Shown: positions 14,742-24,579 of the stretch, piece after piece
Layout of the letters: each line of letters opens with the position of its first letter
How positions within the stretch are numbered: the first letter of the stretch is position 1
Position numbers and translations under genes: made by a program
From: Mucilaginibacter polytrichastri
GTDB taxonomy: Bacteria > Bacteroidota > Bacteroidia > Sphingobacteriales > Sphingobacteriaceae
Assembly: GCF_001911425.1 (NCBI RefSeq)
Contig: NZ_MPPL01000001.1
Coordinates: 355,095 to 419,094 of the forward strand
Direction: 5' to 3'
DNA length: 64,000 nt
Notes under the pieces: generated by a model
The model's input: only the letters and a program-made list of their open reading frames with translations
Databases searched by the model: none
Told to the model about the DNA's origin: nothing

Positions 14742-15460
14742 AAGATATAGCTAAAGGAGTATTTGTCGGCCTCTTCCTCTGTTTACTGGCATTTGTTATT
14801 TTGTTAGGATTTGTAGCTTTAGATAGAAAAAAACAAATTGAAGAAAAACAATCTAACATTACCAGGCTTGATAGTATACTAAAATTAAATGATCGAATAT
14901 TAAAAAACAAGGACAGCATTATAATCTTAAAGGATAAGATGATTAATGCTTGCAACTCAAATGTTAAAAATTTGACATCAAAACCTACATCAGAAAGTCA
15001 AAGAGTTACCGGTTTTACATTTGGAGATAAAAATATATCAGTTGAAGAATTATTAAAAATAACAAACAATACACTAAAAGAAAACATCACGTTAAAAAAA
15101 GATGTAGAACTTGCAACCTTTAAATTAAAGGTCATTAAAGATAAATTTGGCTTATCTTATAAAGACACAACAAACAAGATCATACTTGAAGATAATCCAA
15201 AGTCCTTATTAAATAAGACCAGCACGTTAAATACGCAAGTTGGCAAACTCAACAATCAAATTGATTCATTAAAAGCTGACCTTACCCTTAACAAAGCAAT
15301 ATTGGACTTAATACAAAAAAACTATAATATTCCTTATACGATTAAGGGAGGGACTATTACTATTCATTATAATAAACTTGATACACTTACTGATATTTAT
15401 CCATTGATAAAAAAAAGGATAAGAATCAAGAATGGAAAAATCTGGCTCAATCCATTTTAA
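14738..15460 (+). CDS. Membrane-anchored coiled-coil protein, second gene of a two-gene unit
   Basis: 240 residues. N-terminal transmembrane helix at about 7-27 (GVFVGLFLCLLAFVILLGFV), basic DRKK after it, then a long coiled coil with heptad-like leucine and isoleucine spacing (about 30-75 and 110-200, for example NTQVGKLNNQIDSLKADLTL). The C-terminal 45 residues (YNIPYTIKGGTITIHYNKLD, ending RIRIKNGKIWLNPF) look like a small beta domain. It overlaps the first gene by 4 nt and the two share architecture, so they may form a hetero-oligomer at the inner membrane. Flanked by repeats A and B. Not recognised; could be a phage-related, structural or defence protein, none of which is shown. Confidence 0.65.
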   Translation: MKDIAKGVFVGLFLCLLAFVILLGFVALDRKKQIEEKQSNITRLDSILKLNDRILKNKDSIIILKDKMINACNSNVKNLTSKPTSESQRVTGFTFGDKNISVEELLKITNNTLKENITLKKDVELATFKLKVIKDKFGLSYKDTTNKIILEDNPKSLLNKTSTLNTQVGKLNNQIDSLKADLTLNKAILDLIQKNYNIPYTIKGGTITIHYNKLDTLTDIYPLIKKRIRIKNGKIWLNPF

Positions 15461-15512
15461 CAACTATTGCAAATTCCAATCCATACAATTTATAATATGA
15501 TACTTGTTCCCA

Positions 15513-15592
15513 ATCATTTATAAATCCAAATCGGCGATTAAACGCAAATCAGACAGGAAAAAGTTCGAAATTTATACAGTAGCCACCACACC
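15513..15592 (+). repeat. 80-bp dispersed repeat, copy B
   Basis: 64 of 80 positions equal copy C by hand alignment without gaps. In the frame starting AAA TCC it reads KSKSAIKRKSDRKKFEIYTV then ATT. Nine of twelve differences from copy C within that 69-base frame fall on third codon positions. Confidence 0.8.
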
Positions 15593-15601
15593 CAAAATAA
15601 G

Positions 15602-15634
15602 AAGGTTACGCACGAAAAGCGTAACCTTTTTTTG
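15602..15634 (+). terminator. Terminator after repeat B
   Basis: AAGGTTACGC pairs with GCGTAACCTT around a short A-rich loop, followed by T7. Confidence 0.85.
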
Positions 15635-15814
15635 TTTCATGTCACCTATGTGTCATCCGGAATTAATCCCCCCCCCGCAACTTTTCTACTGAGCCTTAAA
15701 ATGTAGACTAGACGACGGCAAATAAACGAAATGAGTTCTTTCCATAATTAATTGATTTCAAGAAAATGAATGAATCGCGAGCGCAGCTTAAGCGCTATTA
15801 TATAGCTGCATGTC

Positions 15815-17344
15815 CTATTTCCAAATCGATTTCAATCCGGTAATTGTAAGTGTGTTTAATTTCAAGGCTCCATTAACGTTTATAGCCAGGCCAGAGTAAT
15901 CCTCATTCGGAAAATATATAGCAGTCATGGTAGTTAAGCCGCCATCGGCAAAAAGCTCAACAGATGCTTTATCAACTACTATTGTCAAATCAGCACTTTT
16001 AGATGAACTTAGTCGGGGCGCTTCAAACCGGCCCGAAAAACCTTTTTTAAAATCTATCCTGCCCGATTTTGTTCTGTCGATAAAATACTTACCCTTAACA
16101 TCGTCGTAACCAATTAATACTTCCTCTTTTTTATTGTTGGATAGTTTAATGGTATAGCCCTTTAATGTCGTCGTGTTTAGCTTTAAAATGTATTGACTTT
16201 GTAATTTATCCACTTTTCCATTCAGATCAAGTGTTTTGTTAACCAAAACATTTTTGGATACCCATGTATTGGCGTTAATATTAGCCAATTCCGGAACAGG
16301 CTTGGATGCAATTACTATACCCTGTTTACTTTGCTTGAGATGCAGATCACGTGGGATGGTCATGGCGTTGCGCCATTTTTCAGTAGGCACTTGGTTGGCA
16401 TACTCCCAGTTGCTCATCCAGCCCAGAAAGATTTTACGGCTGCCGGTATTGCTCCAGGTAATGCCTGCATACTCATCGGGGCCGTAATCAAGCCAGCGGG
16501 TTTGGGTATCCATCGGCATAAACTGGTGCCCATTAAAGTCCCCTACAAAATATTGCGTGGCCGAGCCTCCATTAGGGCCTCCAGGATTAATGTTTACCAC
16601 CAGTATCCAATATGTTTTGCCGTTCAGCTTCAACGGAAACAGGTCTGGGCACTCCCATACCCCGCCATGCGCCCCTGCTCTTAAACCAAACTCACTCTCC
16701 TTTTTCCAGGCTTTTAAATCGGGGGCCGAGTAAAAGGTAATATGATCTTTGGTGGCCAGCGTCATTACCCATTTTTTTTGTTTGGCATACCACATCACTT
16801 TAGGATCTCTAAAATCTTTAATACCTGGATTTTTAAGTACCGGGTTATCTGCGTACTTAGTCCAGGTAAGGCCGTTATCTAAACTGTATGCAATACTTTG
16901 GTTTTGAAAAACATCCGTACCCGCCTTTTCGCCCTTTGGATCATGATGTGTAAATATAGCTACCAACGGAACCTTCCCATTTTTGCCAAAGCCCGAAGTA
17001 TTGTTGGAATCAACCACAGCACTGCCCGAAAATATATAGCCCAGGCTATCGGGATATAAAGCAACGGGCAATTGTTTCCAATGAACCAGATCCTTGCTTT
17101 CAGCATGCCCCCAGTGCATTGGCCCCCATACAATATCACCAGGATAATATTGAAAAAACAAATGGTAAGTGTGGTTAAAATAAACCATCCCATTGGGGTC
17201 ATTTACCCAATGCTGCTCTGGCGAATAATGCACCTGCGGGCGGTGTGGCTCCTGGTAACTTACTCCTGATTTATCTTGCGCTTTACTAACCATGGTAATT
17301 ATCATAAAAGCCATTAGTAATGCGATACCGGTTTTTGTTTTCAT
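15815..17344 (-). CDS. GH32 fructan hydrolase (levanase/inulinase-type), exported
   Basis: 509 residues with signal peptide (MKTKTGIALLMAFMIITMVS, KAQ). The five-bladed propeller of GH32 carries the three signature acids: D49 in WVNDPNG (nucleophile), D180 in FRDPK (transition-state stabiliser) and E231 in WECPD (acid/base). A C-terminal beta-sandwich follows from about residue 360 (RFEAPRLSSSKSADLTIVVD, ASVELFADGG). The family releases fructose from beta-2,6 or beta-2,1 fructans or sucrose. It is the last gene of the leftward MFS-fructokinase-SusC-SusD-GH32 unit, which supports action on fructan oligosaccharides in the periplasm or at the surface. Levan versus inulin cannot be told from sequence alone. 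Confidence 0.95.
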   Translation of the reverse strand: MKTKTGIALLMAFMIITMVSKAQDKSGVSYQEPHRPQVHYSPEQHWVNDPNGMVYFNHTYHLFFQYYPGDIVWGPMHWGHAESKDLVHWKQLPVALYPDSLGYIFSGSAVVDSNNTSGFGKNGKVPLVAIFTHHDPKGEKAGTDVFQNQSIAYSLDNGLTWTKYADNPVLKNPGIKDFRDPKVMWYAKQKKWVMTLATKDHITFYSAPDLKAWKKESEFGLRAGAHGGVWECPDLFPLKLNGKTYWILVVNINPGGPNGGSATQYFVGDFNGHQFMPMDTQTRWLDYGPDEYAGITWSNTGSRKIFLGWMSNWEYANQVPTEKWRNAMTIPRDLHLKQSKQGIVIASKPVPELANINANTWVSKNVLVNKTLDLNGKVDKLQSQYILKLNTTTLKGYTIKLSNNKKEEVLIGYDDVKGKYFIDRTKSGRIDFKKGFSGRFEAPRLSSSKSADLTIVVDKASVELFADGGLTTMTAIYFPNEDYSGLAINVNGALKLNTLTITGLKSIWK

Positions 17345-17383
17345 AATTGAAGTTCCTTTTAATTTAGGCAGATGAATTTAAGA

Positions 17384-17413
17384 GAGCCCCGGCATAGTTA
17401 TAAACCGGGGCTC
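17384..17413 (-). terminator. Hairpin between susD and GH32 (attenuator-like)
   Basis: GAGCCCCGG pairs with CCGGGGCTC around a 12-nt loop. There is no strong T run in the direction of transcription, so it may be a partial terminator or an mRNA-stability structure that keeps susCD transcript above that of the enzyme gene. Confidence 0.6.
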
Positions 17414-17432
17414 CAATCTTTTTCAAACAAAT

Positions 17433-19139
17433 TTAATACCCCGGGTTCTGTTTGTACAAACCGTTGGTAAATGTAATTTCTGATTGTGGTATAGGCAGGT
17501 ACTCGTCGCGGCCTGCCGTAAATTTAGCGGTAGCCAGGAAGGTTCTTCTAACTTTTTCAATATTGATGTAGTTGTTTAAAGTTTTTTCGGCAATACCCCA
17601 TCTAACTAAATCAAAAAAACGTGCTCCTTCTGTAGCAAACTCCAGGCGTCTTTCCCACTGTAGCGCTTTGCGGGCGTAATCCTGCGTCCAGTTGGTAATG
17701 CTGTAGGGTTTAACGTTATAGTTGGATGGAAAAGTACCATCTGCTTTTTTAAGCCGGCCTGTGCTTGCCGCCGCACGATTTCTTATTTGGTTAATGAGTG
17801 GTAACGCACTTGCCTGCTGCCCCAATTCAATATAGGCTTCGGCCTGCATAAGCAATATATCGTCGTACCTGATGATATCATAATTTTTTGCCGACCCCAT
17901 AAACGGACCAAGCTTAAAATAAGATGAGCTGGTAGCCAATTGCTGGTTACGCATGGTGTGGAAATTTCCATATACCCCAGGATCACGTACCCAACTGTTG
18001 CTGAATGGCTTTGTATTATCATATTTATATGGGTGGCCATCAATACCAACGGTATGATCTAATCTGGGATCAACCGTTACCTTTGTTAAATCGGCATTGC
18101 TATTGTTAAATGTATCGAAGTTCGGCAAACCATTCGCATCTGTTGTGTGTGCGTTCACAAGGTTCTGGCTTGCAGCATGGAAACCGCAACAGCCATACTG
18201 AGGTGCGCCGTGGGGGTAATTTAAGCCATCTTCAAAATTTAAACGTCCATCGGTAGTACCGTCATTAATACTGAACTGAATTGCGAATACCGACTCGGGG
18301 CCGTTTTCCGTTTCGGGTAAAAAATTATCGGCAATATCTGCACTTAACGCGTATTTACCAGATGAAATAACCGCTTGGGTAAGCGTAACAACTTCTTGCA
18401 ACCTCGTTTTGTTGATACTTGTTAGCTGATGTTTATTATCCTGCTCATAAGCCTGGTACAACCTCAATTTAGCTAAATAAGCCTGGGCATTTAATTTATT
18501 GGCACGGGCCAACTCTGGCTGGGTTACCGGTAAATTATCAACAGCGAATTGAAAATCGGCTGCAATTTTATTCCATGAATCCTCATTTGACAACGTGTTT
18601 GAAACTTTCAGAATATCATCCGAAGTAGCATTTTCGTCAAAAATGGGAATGTTTTTATAAAGCAGTTTCATGGTGAAATAACTATGGGCACGTAAAAACT
18701 TTAATTCGGCCAAACGTATTTTTTTGTTGGGATACTCGGCTTCGGAGAGTGAATTAACTGCCCTTAGTGCAACATTTGCCCTTGATATAGATTTAAATAA
18801 ATTCTTCCAGGTGCGCGAAACAAACGAGTCCATTGAGGGGGTTACCAGGTTATAATGCTCCAAGGCATCAACTTCACCTACGTCTCCGGTACCGCCGCCG
18901 CCTTTGTAAGCGTCATCTGAGCGAACACTGCCGTAAGCCCAGTTGCTATATATAGGGCCTATCATATCGCCATTGCCAATAGCGGCATAGGCTGCGGTTA
19001 CCAAACCTTCAATAGCGGTTGGTGTTTTTAAATCTGATGAAGACAACACCCCTTTGGGTGTATAGTCTAACGCTTTTTTACATGAACTGAAGATGAGCAG
19101 TCCGGATAAGATAGCGGTGAATAATATTTTTGCTTTCAT
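17433..19139 (-). CDS. SusD-family outer-membrane glycan-binding lipoprotein (fructan locus)
   Basis: 568 residues. Lipoprotein signal with LLIFSSCKK, lipidated C20. TPR-like SusD fold is indicated by LAELKFLRAHSYFTMKLLYK in the N-terminal half and the C-terminal RKALQWERRLEFATEGARFF DLVRW-type segment, then the ending EITFTNGLYKQNPGY typical of the family. It works as the surface lid over the SusC channel and captures the oligosaccharide. It follows susC by 18 nt and precedes the GH32 gene after a hairpin. Ligand is inferred as fructan from the neighbours. Confidence 0.95.
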   Translation of the reverse strand: MKAKILFTAILSGLLIFSSCKKALDYTPKGVLSSSDLKTPTAIEGLVTAAYAAIGNGDMIGPIYSNWAYGSVRSDDAYKGGGGTGDVGEVDALEHYNLVTPSMDSFVSRTWKNLFKSISRANVALRAVNSLSEAEYPNKKIRLAELKFLRAHSYFTMKLLYKNIPIFDENATSDDILKVSNTLSNEDSWNKIAADFQFAVDNLPVTQPELARANKLNAQAYLAKLRLYQAYEQDNKHQLTSINKTRLQEVVTLTQAVISSGKYALSADIADNFLPETENGPESVFAIQFSINDGTTDGRLNFEDGLNYPHGAPQYGCCGFHAASQNLVNAHTTDANGLPNFDTFNNSNADLTKVTVDPRLDHTVGIDGHPYKYDNTKPFSNSWVRDPGVYGNFHTMRNQQLATSSSYFKLGPFMGSAKNYDIIRYDDILLMQAEAYIELGQQASALPLINQIRNRAAASTGRLKKADGTFPSNYNVKPYSITNWTQDYARKALQWERRLEFATEGARFFDLVRWGIAEKTLNNYINIEKVRRTFLATAKFTAGRDEYLPIPQSEITFTNGLYKQNPGY

Positions 19140-19157
19140 ACTGAATAGTTTATATCG

Positions 19158-22100
19158 TTAAAATGATGCGTTAATACCAAAACTGAAAACTTTAGGAATT
19201 GGAACCGGTCCAAGGTCAATCCTTTCAGGATCTGGGCTTAAATAGCTTTTGCTTTTCAACGTAAATACGTTCTCGGCCATGGCAAATACCCTAAGCCTGG
19301 TAAATATCGCATTGGGTGCAATGCTGTATCCAATTTGGATATTGCGCAATTTAAAGTAAGAGGTATTTACAATAAAGTAGTCGGAAGTACGGGCTTCGTT
19401 ATTGTTGTCTTTTAGAGTTAATGCAGGCACTGTTGTATTAGTATGCTGTGATGTCCAGCCGTTGAATACACCGGGGCCTACGTTTTCGCGGCTATGCATC
19501 AAGTTGTTGTATAGGGTATATACATCAAACCCTTTACGCCCGGCAACACCCGAACCAAATATAGACAGATCGAACTTTTTATAGCTCAGATCAATTCTGG
19601 CACCGTATTCTAAGCTCGGCAATGTAGTTCCTATCCATGTTTGGTCGTTGGCATCAATTTTTCCGTCGTGGTTTACATCAACATAACGTATACGGCCTGG
19701 CCCCGCGCCAATTTGCGTTGGGGCAGCATCCACTTCGGCTTGCGATTGGAAAAGGCCGGCTGTTTTGTAGCCAAAAATATCAAACTGTGAATGTCCTATT
19801 ATGGTATTATCTATATTACCAGGATAAGCCGGTCTGACATTCTCCGGTAAATCTGTGATCTTATCCCTGAAATGCGAAAAGTTTAGCGTTACATTGTAAT
19901 TGAAATCGCCTGATTGCTGGCCATGATAGGTTACCAAAAACTCCCACCCTTTATTGCTCTTTGAGGCACCATTAACGGTTTTTGATTGCCCTTCGCCCAA
20001 GGCCGATGCAACAGGCGGTGTAATAAGGATGCCGGTAGTGCGGCGGGTAAAATAATCGAATGAACCCGATATTTTATCGTGTAAGATGGCAAAATCAAGC
20101 CCGGCGTTTATCTCATCTGTTGTTTCCCATTTGAGGGCCGGGTTTGCAGCCTGGGTTTGCACAAAGCCCGAGGGTAACGAGCCGGTATTAGCGCCAGAAA
20201 GTGAGTACGCCGTACCAACGTTCATGTACTGCTCCCAAAAGCCCGGGGTTAACTGATTTTGAACGGTACCATAGCGGGTATCGTAAAGTGCGAATCGAGA
20301 AATATCGCCAATTTCCTGGTTACCAACGCGGCCAACACCTGCCCTTAGTTTTAATTCAGAGAAGATAGCGTTGTTTTTCATAAAGCGCTCCTGGTCAATT
20401 TTCCAACCAACGGAGGCTGCCGGGAAAATACCATATTGGTTGTTTGACCCAAACCTTGATGAACCATCACGACGGATAGTAACCGAGGCTAAATATTTAC
20501 CCGCATAATTATAATCTAACCGTGAAAATTGCGAAAACAAGCTATTACCGGTTGAGCGGCCCGTTACAATGGTATTGCCGGTGCCGGCATCTAAAGTAAA
20601 ATAATCTTCGGTTTGTATGGCGTAGCCTTGTTTAAGCGTGCTTTGTAAATCGGTAAAGGTTTTAATATACTCGGTACCAACCAATAATTTAAAGTGGTTG
20701 TTGGTTGATAAATCATAGTTATACCTTAACGTGTTTGAAAAAGTAGTACTTAGGTAATGGTTCTGGTCAAAAAATAAGCTATTAGTTGTACGGGCCAGGG
20801 CGCCTTCCTGGAAAGTTGGAGTTATTACCTTGCTCAGGTAGTTTGCATTATCGGCACCAAAATTCGATTTGAAATACAGGTTTTTAATAGGCTGTATTTC
20901 TAAAAAAACGTTACCAAAAGTATTTACCCGGTTAGCGTTGTTCCACTTGGCCAAATCCTGCATATGCAAGGGGTTATTTCTATCAGAGTATCCCGCGCCA
21001 GATTCCCCGGCATAAGTAACACCATCTTTTTGGTATACTGGTATAGTAGGAGCCAGCGTTACCGCCAAAAATGTGGTCGCCGCGCCACCCAAATCTGTTG
21101 TAGTAAGCGTTTCATTGGAGTTGGTTATTTTTAAATTTACGCCAAAAGAAGCTTTGTTATCAAAGGCACGTACCACACCGTTAATACTACCTGTAGTGCG
21201 GTTGTACTTGGTAAATCGAACCAGGCCAGTGTTTTTGATGTTGCCAATGTTAATTTCAAGCGATGCGTTTTTGCTACCAACCGATGCTGTGAAATCATTG
21301 TTATAAACCATGGCTGTTTTATACAGCACACTTTGCCAGTCTGTATTGCCGGCAGGGGTATTAGGGTCGCCACCTACAAATTGTTTGGGTGTAACGCTGT
21401 TTAAAACCGGGTTGTTGTAATCGCCATTCCAATTAAAGGTATATATGTCGCCATAGCCGGCAGCAGGGTCCTGGCCATCGTTTACAGAGGCCTGCCATAG
21501 TGCCTTACCTCTGTCTGTAGCATTCAGCATCTTAAAACGTAATGATTTTTCGGACTGAACAGATGTACTGTTATTAAACTGGAACTGAACTTTGCCCTGC
21601 GTATTGCCGCCGTTTTTTGTAGTTACAATGATAACGCCATTGGATGCCCTTGATCCGTAAATAGATTCGGCCGACGCATCTTTTAGCACCTGTATAGATG
21701 CTATGTTTGAGGGTGATAAATTTTGAAACACTTCGGGCCTGGTGGTGGGTATGCCATCAATAACATATAAAGGGTTGTTATTGCCCAATGTATTTGCACC
21801 CCTGATCAGTATCTTGCTGGTTGAGCCATTGGCCGATCCATCTTTCTCGATATACAAACCGGCAACCCTGCCCTGCAAAGCCTGCATGGTATTACCAGAA
21901 CTGTTGTTTTTTACCGGCGTAAGATCAACAACCGCCACAGCGCCTGTAAGGTCTTTCTTTCTTTCGGATGTATAACCTGTTACTATCACTTCATTTAATG
22001 CAGTGGAAGCATCTTTAAATACCACATCAAGCACCTTGGTATCTGCGGCAACCGTTAACAACATCGGCTTGGTACCCACATATGAAAACCGTATAGATTG

Positions 22101-22298
22101 CCCGGTTGCTGCCGCGATGCTAAACTTTCCGCTGGCATCTGACAAAGTTGATTTTTGGGTTTCAACAACCACAACGGTAACGCCATCCATTGGTTTTGAT
22201 GCGTTATCCAGCACAGTCCCGGTAATAACGCGGGATTGCGCGTATCCCTTACTTATGAGCAGTATAAGGAGGGAACAAATAAGTAATAATTTTCTCAT
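19158..22298 (-). CDS. SusC-family TonB-dependent outer-membrane transporter (fructan locus)
   Basis: 1046 residues. Signal peptide (MRKLLLICSLLILLISKGYA), a carboxypeptidase-D-regulatory-like domain (about 24-100, VITGTVLDNASKPMDGVTVV), TonB plug (about 110-230, including IRGANTLGNNNPLYVIDGIP and SIYGSRASNGVIIVTTK) and a 22-strand barrel ending IPKVFSFGINASF. It forms the energy-coupled pore for oligosaccharides captured by the following SusD. Position between fructokinase (32 nt upstream) and susD (18 nt downstream) places it in the fructan operon. No STN domain, in line with HTCS rather than anti-sigma control. Confidence 0.96.
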   Translation of the reverse strand: MRKLLLICSLLILLISKGYAQSRVITGTVLDNASKPMDGVTVVVVETQKSTLSDASGKFSIAAATGQSIRFSYVGTKPMLLTVAADTKVLDVVFKDASTALNEVIVTGYTSERKKDLTGAVAVVDLTPVKNNSSGNTMQALQGRVAGLYIEKDGSANGSTSKILIRGANTLGNNNPLYVIDGIPTTRPEVFQNLSPSNIASIQVLKDASAESIYGSRASNGVIIVTTKNGGNTQGKVQFQFNNSTSVQSEKSLRFKMLNATDRGKALWQASVNDGQDPAAGYGDIYTFNWNGDYNNPVLNSVTPKQFVGGDPNTPAGNTDWQSVLYKTAMVYNNDFTASVGSKNASLEINIGNIKNTGLVRFTKYNRTTGSINGVVRAFDNKASFGVNLKITNSNETLTTTDLGGAATTFLAVTLAPTIPVYQKDGVTYAGESGAGYSDRNNPLHMQDLAKWNNANRVNTFGNVFLEIQPIKNLYFKSNFGADNANYLSKVITPTFQEGALARTTNSLFFDQNHYLSTTFSNTLRYNYDLSTNNHFKLLVGTEYIKTFTDLQSTLKQGYAIQTEDYFTLDAGTGNTIVTGRSTGNSLFSQFSRLDYNYAGKYLASVTIRRDGSSRFGSNNQYGIFPAASVGWKIDQERFMKNNAIFSELKLRAGVGRVGNQEIGDISRFALYDTRYGTVQNQLTPGFWEQYMNVGTAYSLSGANTGSLPSGFVQTQAANPALKWETTDEINAGLDFAILHDKISGSFDYFTRRTTGILITPPVASALGEGQSKTVNGASKSNKGWEFLVTYHGQQSGDFNYNVTLNFSHFRDKITDLPENVRPAYPGNIDNTIIGHSQFDIFGYKTAGLFQSQAEVDAAPTQIGAGPGRIRYVDVNHDGKIDANDQTWIGTTLPSLEYGARIDLSYKKFDLSIFGSGVAGRKGFDVYTLYNNLMHSRENVGPGVFNGWTSQHTNTTVPALTLKDNNNEARTSDYFIVNTSYFKLRNIQIGYSIAPNAIFTRLRVFAMAENVFTLKSKSYLSPDPERIDLGPVPIPKVFSFGINASF

Positions 22299-22330
22299 TG
22301 GCTTAATTAAGTTTATTAGGTATGGTTTAT

Positions 22331-23242
22331 TTAAAATAATTGGTTTTTAAAGTCTTGGTATTCTGTGATTTTATAATCGGGGCAACCTCCTTTCTTTGTT
22401 GCGATAAAGCCACCCATCGCTATCGCATTTTTCAATAAGGTTACTGGCGGTACGCCGTTATAATGATTGGCAATAAACGCGGCTAAAAAAGAATCGCCGC
22501 TGCCAATGGTATCGGTAACTTTTACCTCGCGGCCGGCAACATGATATGCCTTGTTTTGCTTGTAATAAGATGCGCCAAACTCGCCCTTTGTAACAACGAT
22601 CTCGGGAATGTTAAAATGATCTTGTATAAACCTGACCTGTTCTGATTCTTTGCCGAACGATCCCCTGAAAAGGCCCTGCACCATTTCCAGTTCGGCCTGG
22701 TTAAACTTTACGATATCGGCTTTTTGCAACAATTCATCCAGCAAATCGCGGCTGAAGAAGGGCGGGCGAAGATTAATATCAAACACTTTAATCGCATCGC
22801 TTGCCAATAATTCAAATAAGGTATTACGCGATACGCTGCTACGCGATGCCAGACTACCGTATACCAGGTAGGTTGATGGCTGCAACTGCCCTATTATATG
22901 TTTACTATCACAGATAAAATCCCACGCTACCGGAAAAACGATATCGTACGATACCTCGTTGCCATTATTCATTTTGGCAATTACCTGACTTGTTGGGTGC
23001 TCAGTATCGGTTTGCAGTAAATTTTTTGGTATTCCCCAGCCGTCCATCAAATTTTCTAGCTTGTGGCCGTTGGCATCGTTGCCTATTTTGCTTACCAGGC
23101 TGGTGGGCATGCCCAGTTTATTTAAGTGATAAGCCACATTAAGTAATGCCCCACCAGGCTGCGGGCCATCCGGCAATACATCCCAAAGGATTTCGCCGTA
23201 GCAAATGGCCGGGGTTGTTATGTTAGTTTGCTGGGTATTCAT
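22331..23242 (-). CDS. PfkB-family sugar kinase, probable fructokinase
   Basis: 303 residues from the ATG at 23242; the open frame extends to 23437 but that part overlaps the transporter gene. N-terminal CYGEILWDVLPDG and the PGGALLNVAYHLNKLG substrate-binding motif are ribokinase-fold hallmarks. The second PfkB signature DTIGSGDSFLAAFIA carries the catalytic base D250. It phosphorylates a sugar using ATP in the cytoplasm; fructose is the logical substrate because a GH32 enzyme and a sugar transporter are in the same unit. It starts 11 nt after the transporter stop and is followed by susC 32 nt on. Confidence 0.9.
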   Translation of the reverse strand: MNTQQTNITTPAICYGEILWDVLPDGPQPGGALLNVAYHLNKLGMPTSLVSKIGNDANGHKLENLMDGWGIPKNLLQTDTEHPTSQVIAKMNNGNEVSYDIVFPVAWDFICDSKHIIGQLQPSTYLVYGSLASRSSVSRNTLFELLASDAIKVFDINLRPPFFSRDLLDELLQKADIVKFNQAELEMVQGLFRGSFGKESEQVRFIQDHFNIPEIVVTKGEFGASYYKQNKAYHVAGREVKVTDTIGSGDSFLAAFIANHYNGVPPVTLLKNAIAMGGFIATKKGGCPDYKITEYQDFKNQLF

Positions 23243-23253
23243 TATTCTGATTA

Positions 23254-24579
23254 TTAATGCATTACCATATTCGTTTCTATCTGCTCCAATGACCGGCCTT
23301 TGGTTTCGGGCATAAACTTCCATACGAAAATGAGCTGGCATACCATCATCACGCAGAAAAAGGAAAAGGTAACCGCGCCTCCCAACGACTCGGCCAGGTA
23401 TGGAAAACAAAAAGCAATTATCGCTGCCATTACCCAATGTGTTGAACTGCCCAGGGTTTGCCCCTTGGCGCGTACCTGATTTGGGAAAATTTCGGATATA
23501 AAAACCCAGATAACCGCCCCCTGCGAAAAAGCGAAAAAGGCAATGAACATCATCATATAAATTGGGATTGCAAACCCGCTCATGTGGCCGGAGTGAAAAG
23601 TGAACGCTACCATAAACAGCGACACGATTAACCCGAATGAGCCAACCAGCATTAATATACGACGGCCTACCTTATCAATAATATTAATACCCAGCAGGGT
23701 GAATATAAAATTGATGAGCCCTATACCAACTGTAGATAGCAGCGAAGAGTGCGCACCAAGCCCGGCCATTTCAAATATCCGGGGCGCGTAGTATATAATG
23801 GCGTTTATGCCCGATGCCTGGTTAAAAAAGGCAAAGAGCATGGCTAATATTACCGGCGTTTTATATTGCCCAGAGAAAAGATTGCCGCTTGAAGCCGTAT
23901 CATGCAGGGTTGAGTTTTTTATAGCAGCTAGTTCCTGTTCGCAATTGAGCGGATTGATCACACGCAATATTTCAAGTGCCCTGCCTGTTTCACCTTTTTT
24001 AAGGATGAGCCAGCGGGGGCTCTCGGGAATGAAATAAATGAGCGTCAAAAATAAAGCTGAAGGAAAGGCTTGCACACCCAACATCCAACGCCATGAAGCC
24101 TCACCGCCCTGGCTAATGAGGTAGTTGGACAGGTACGAGATGAGGATCCCCAATACCACGTTAAACTGGAACAAACCAACCAAACGTCCTCGCCTATCCG
24201 CCGGCGACACTTCTGATATATAAATAGGAGCTGTTACCGATGATATGCCCACCCCAAGGCCGCCTAATAACCGGAACACTAAAAACAGGTACCAGTTATC
24301 TGCAAGCGCGGTACCTATTGATGACAATAAATAAGCTGCGGCTACAAAGTATAAAGTATTTTTTCTTCCGAAGATATCTGATGGCCTCGACCCGAACAAT
24401 GAACCAATTACGGTACCAATAAGTGCGATAGATATGGTAAGCCCGTGCTCCATTACAGACAGATGCCAGAATTCCTGGATAGATTTTTCGGCGCCCGATA
24501 TCACAGCGGTATCAAACCCGAAAAGGAAGCCACCAAGGGCTACGACCATGGACCAGGCCAGGACGGAATGTTTTCTCAT
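23254..24579 (-). CDS. MFS sugar porter (sugar:proton symporter family)
   Basis: 441 residues, 12 predicted membrane helices. Sugar-porter marks: GGFLFGFDTAVISGAE in helix 1, a DIFGRKNTL loop after helix 2, PADRRGRLVGLFQ, PESPRWLILK before the central loop, DKVGRRILML and the terminal PETKGRSLEQIE. It is the first gene of the leftward operon and would take fructose released in the periplasm across the inner membrane, to be phosphorylated by the kinase encoded next. Substrate is inferred from context. Members with this layout are common in Bacteroidota fructan loci. Confidence 0.92.
   Translation of the reverse strand: MRKHSVLAWSMVVALGGFLFGFDTAVISGAEKSIQEFWHLSVMEHGLTISIALIGTVIGSLFGSRPSDIFGRKNTLYFVAAAYLLSSIGTALADNWYLFLVFRLLGGLGVGISSVTAPIYISEVSPADRRGRLVGLFQFNVVLGILISYLSNYLISQGGEASWRWMLGVQAFPSALFLTLIYFIPESPRWLILKKGETGRALEILRVINPLNCEQELAAIKNSTLHDTASSGNLFSGQYKTPVILAMLFAFFNQASGINAIIYYAPRIFEMAGLGAHSSLLSTVGIGLINFIFTLLGINIIDKVGRRILMLVGSFGLIVSLFMVAFTFHSGHMSGFAIPIYMMMFIAFFAFSQGAVIWVFISEIFPNQVRAKGQTLGSSTHWVMAAIIAFCFPYLAESLGGAVTFSFFCVMMVCQLIFVWKFMPETKGRSLEQIETNMVMH

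Larger units (their letters stand above)
15461..15814. other. Intergenic region with repeat B, terminator and a C9 tract
   Basis: Besides repeat B and its terminator, this stretch holds a run of nine C at 15668-15676. A 62-codon frame at 15504-15692 covers repeat B in frame but reads through the terminator and lacks protein-like features after it. Nothing else is seen before the GH32 stop codon. Confidence 0.5.

Noticed and set aside
15668..15676. Run of nine C as a possible phase-variation tract
   Set aside because: Not inside a gene or between recognisable promoter elements; no target seen.
15504..15692. 62-codon frame covering repeat B
   Set aside because: Continues through the terminator hairpin and the C9 tract. 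Only the repeat part looks coding-derived, and the other copies have stops, so I list it as a repeat and not as a gene.
23243..23437. N-terminal extension of the fructokinase
   Set aside because: Overlaps the transporter gene in another frame and does not match the PfkB fold; the ATG at 23242 gives the normal start.
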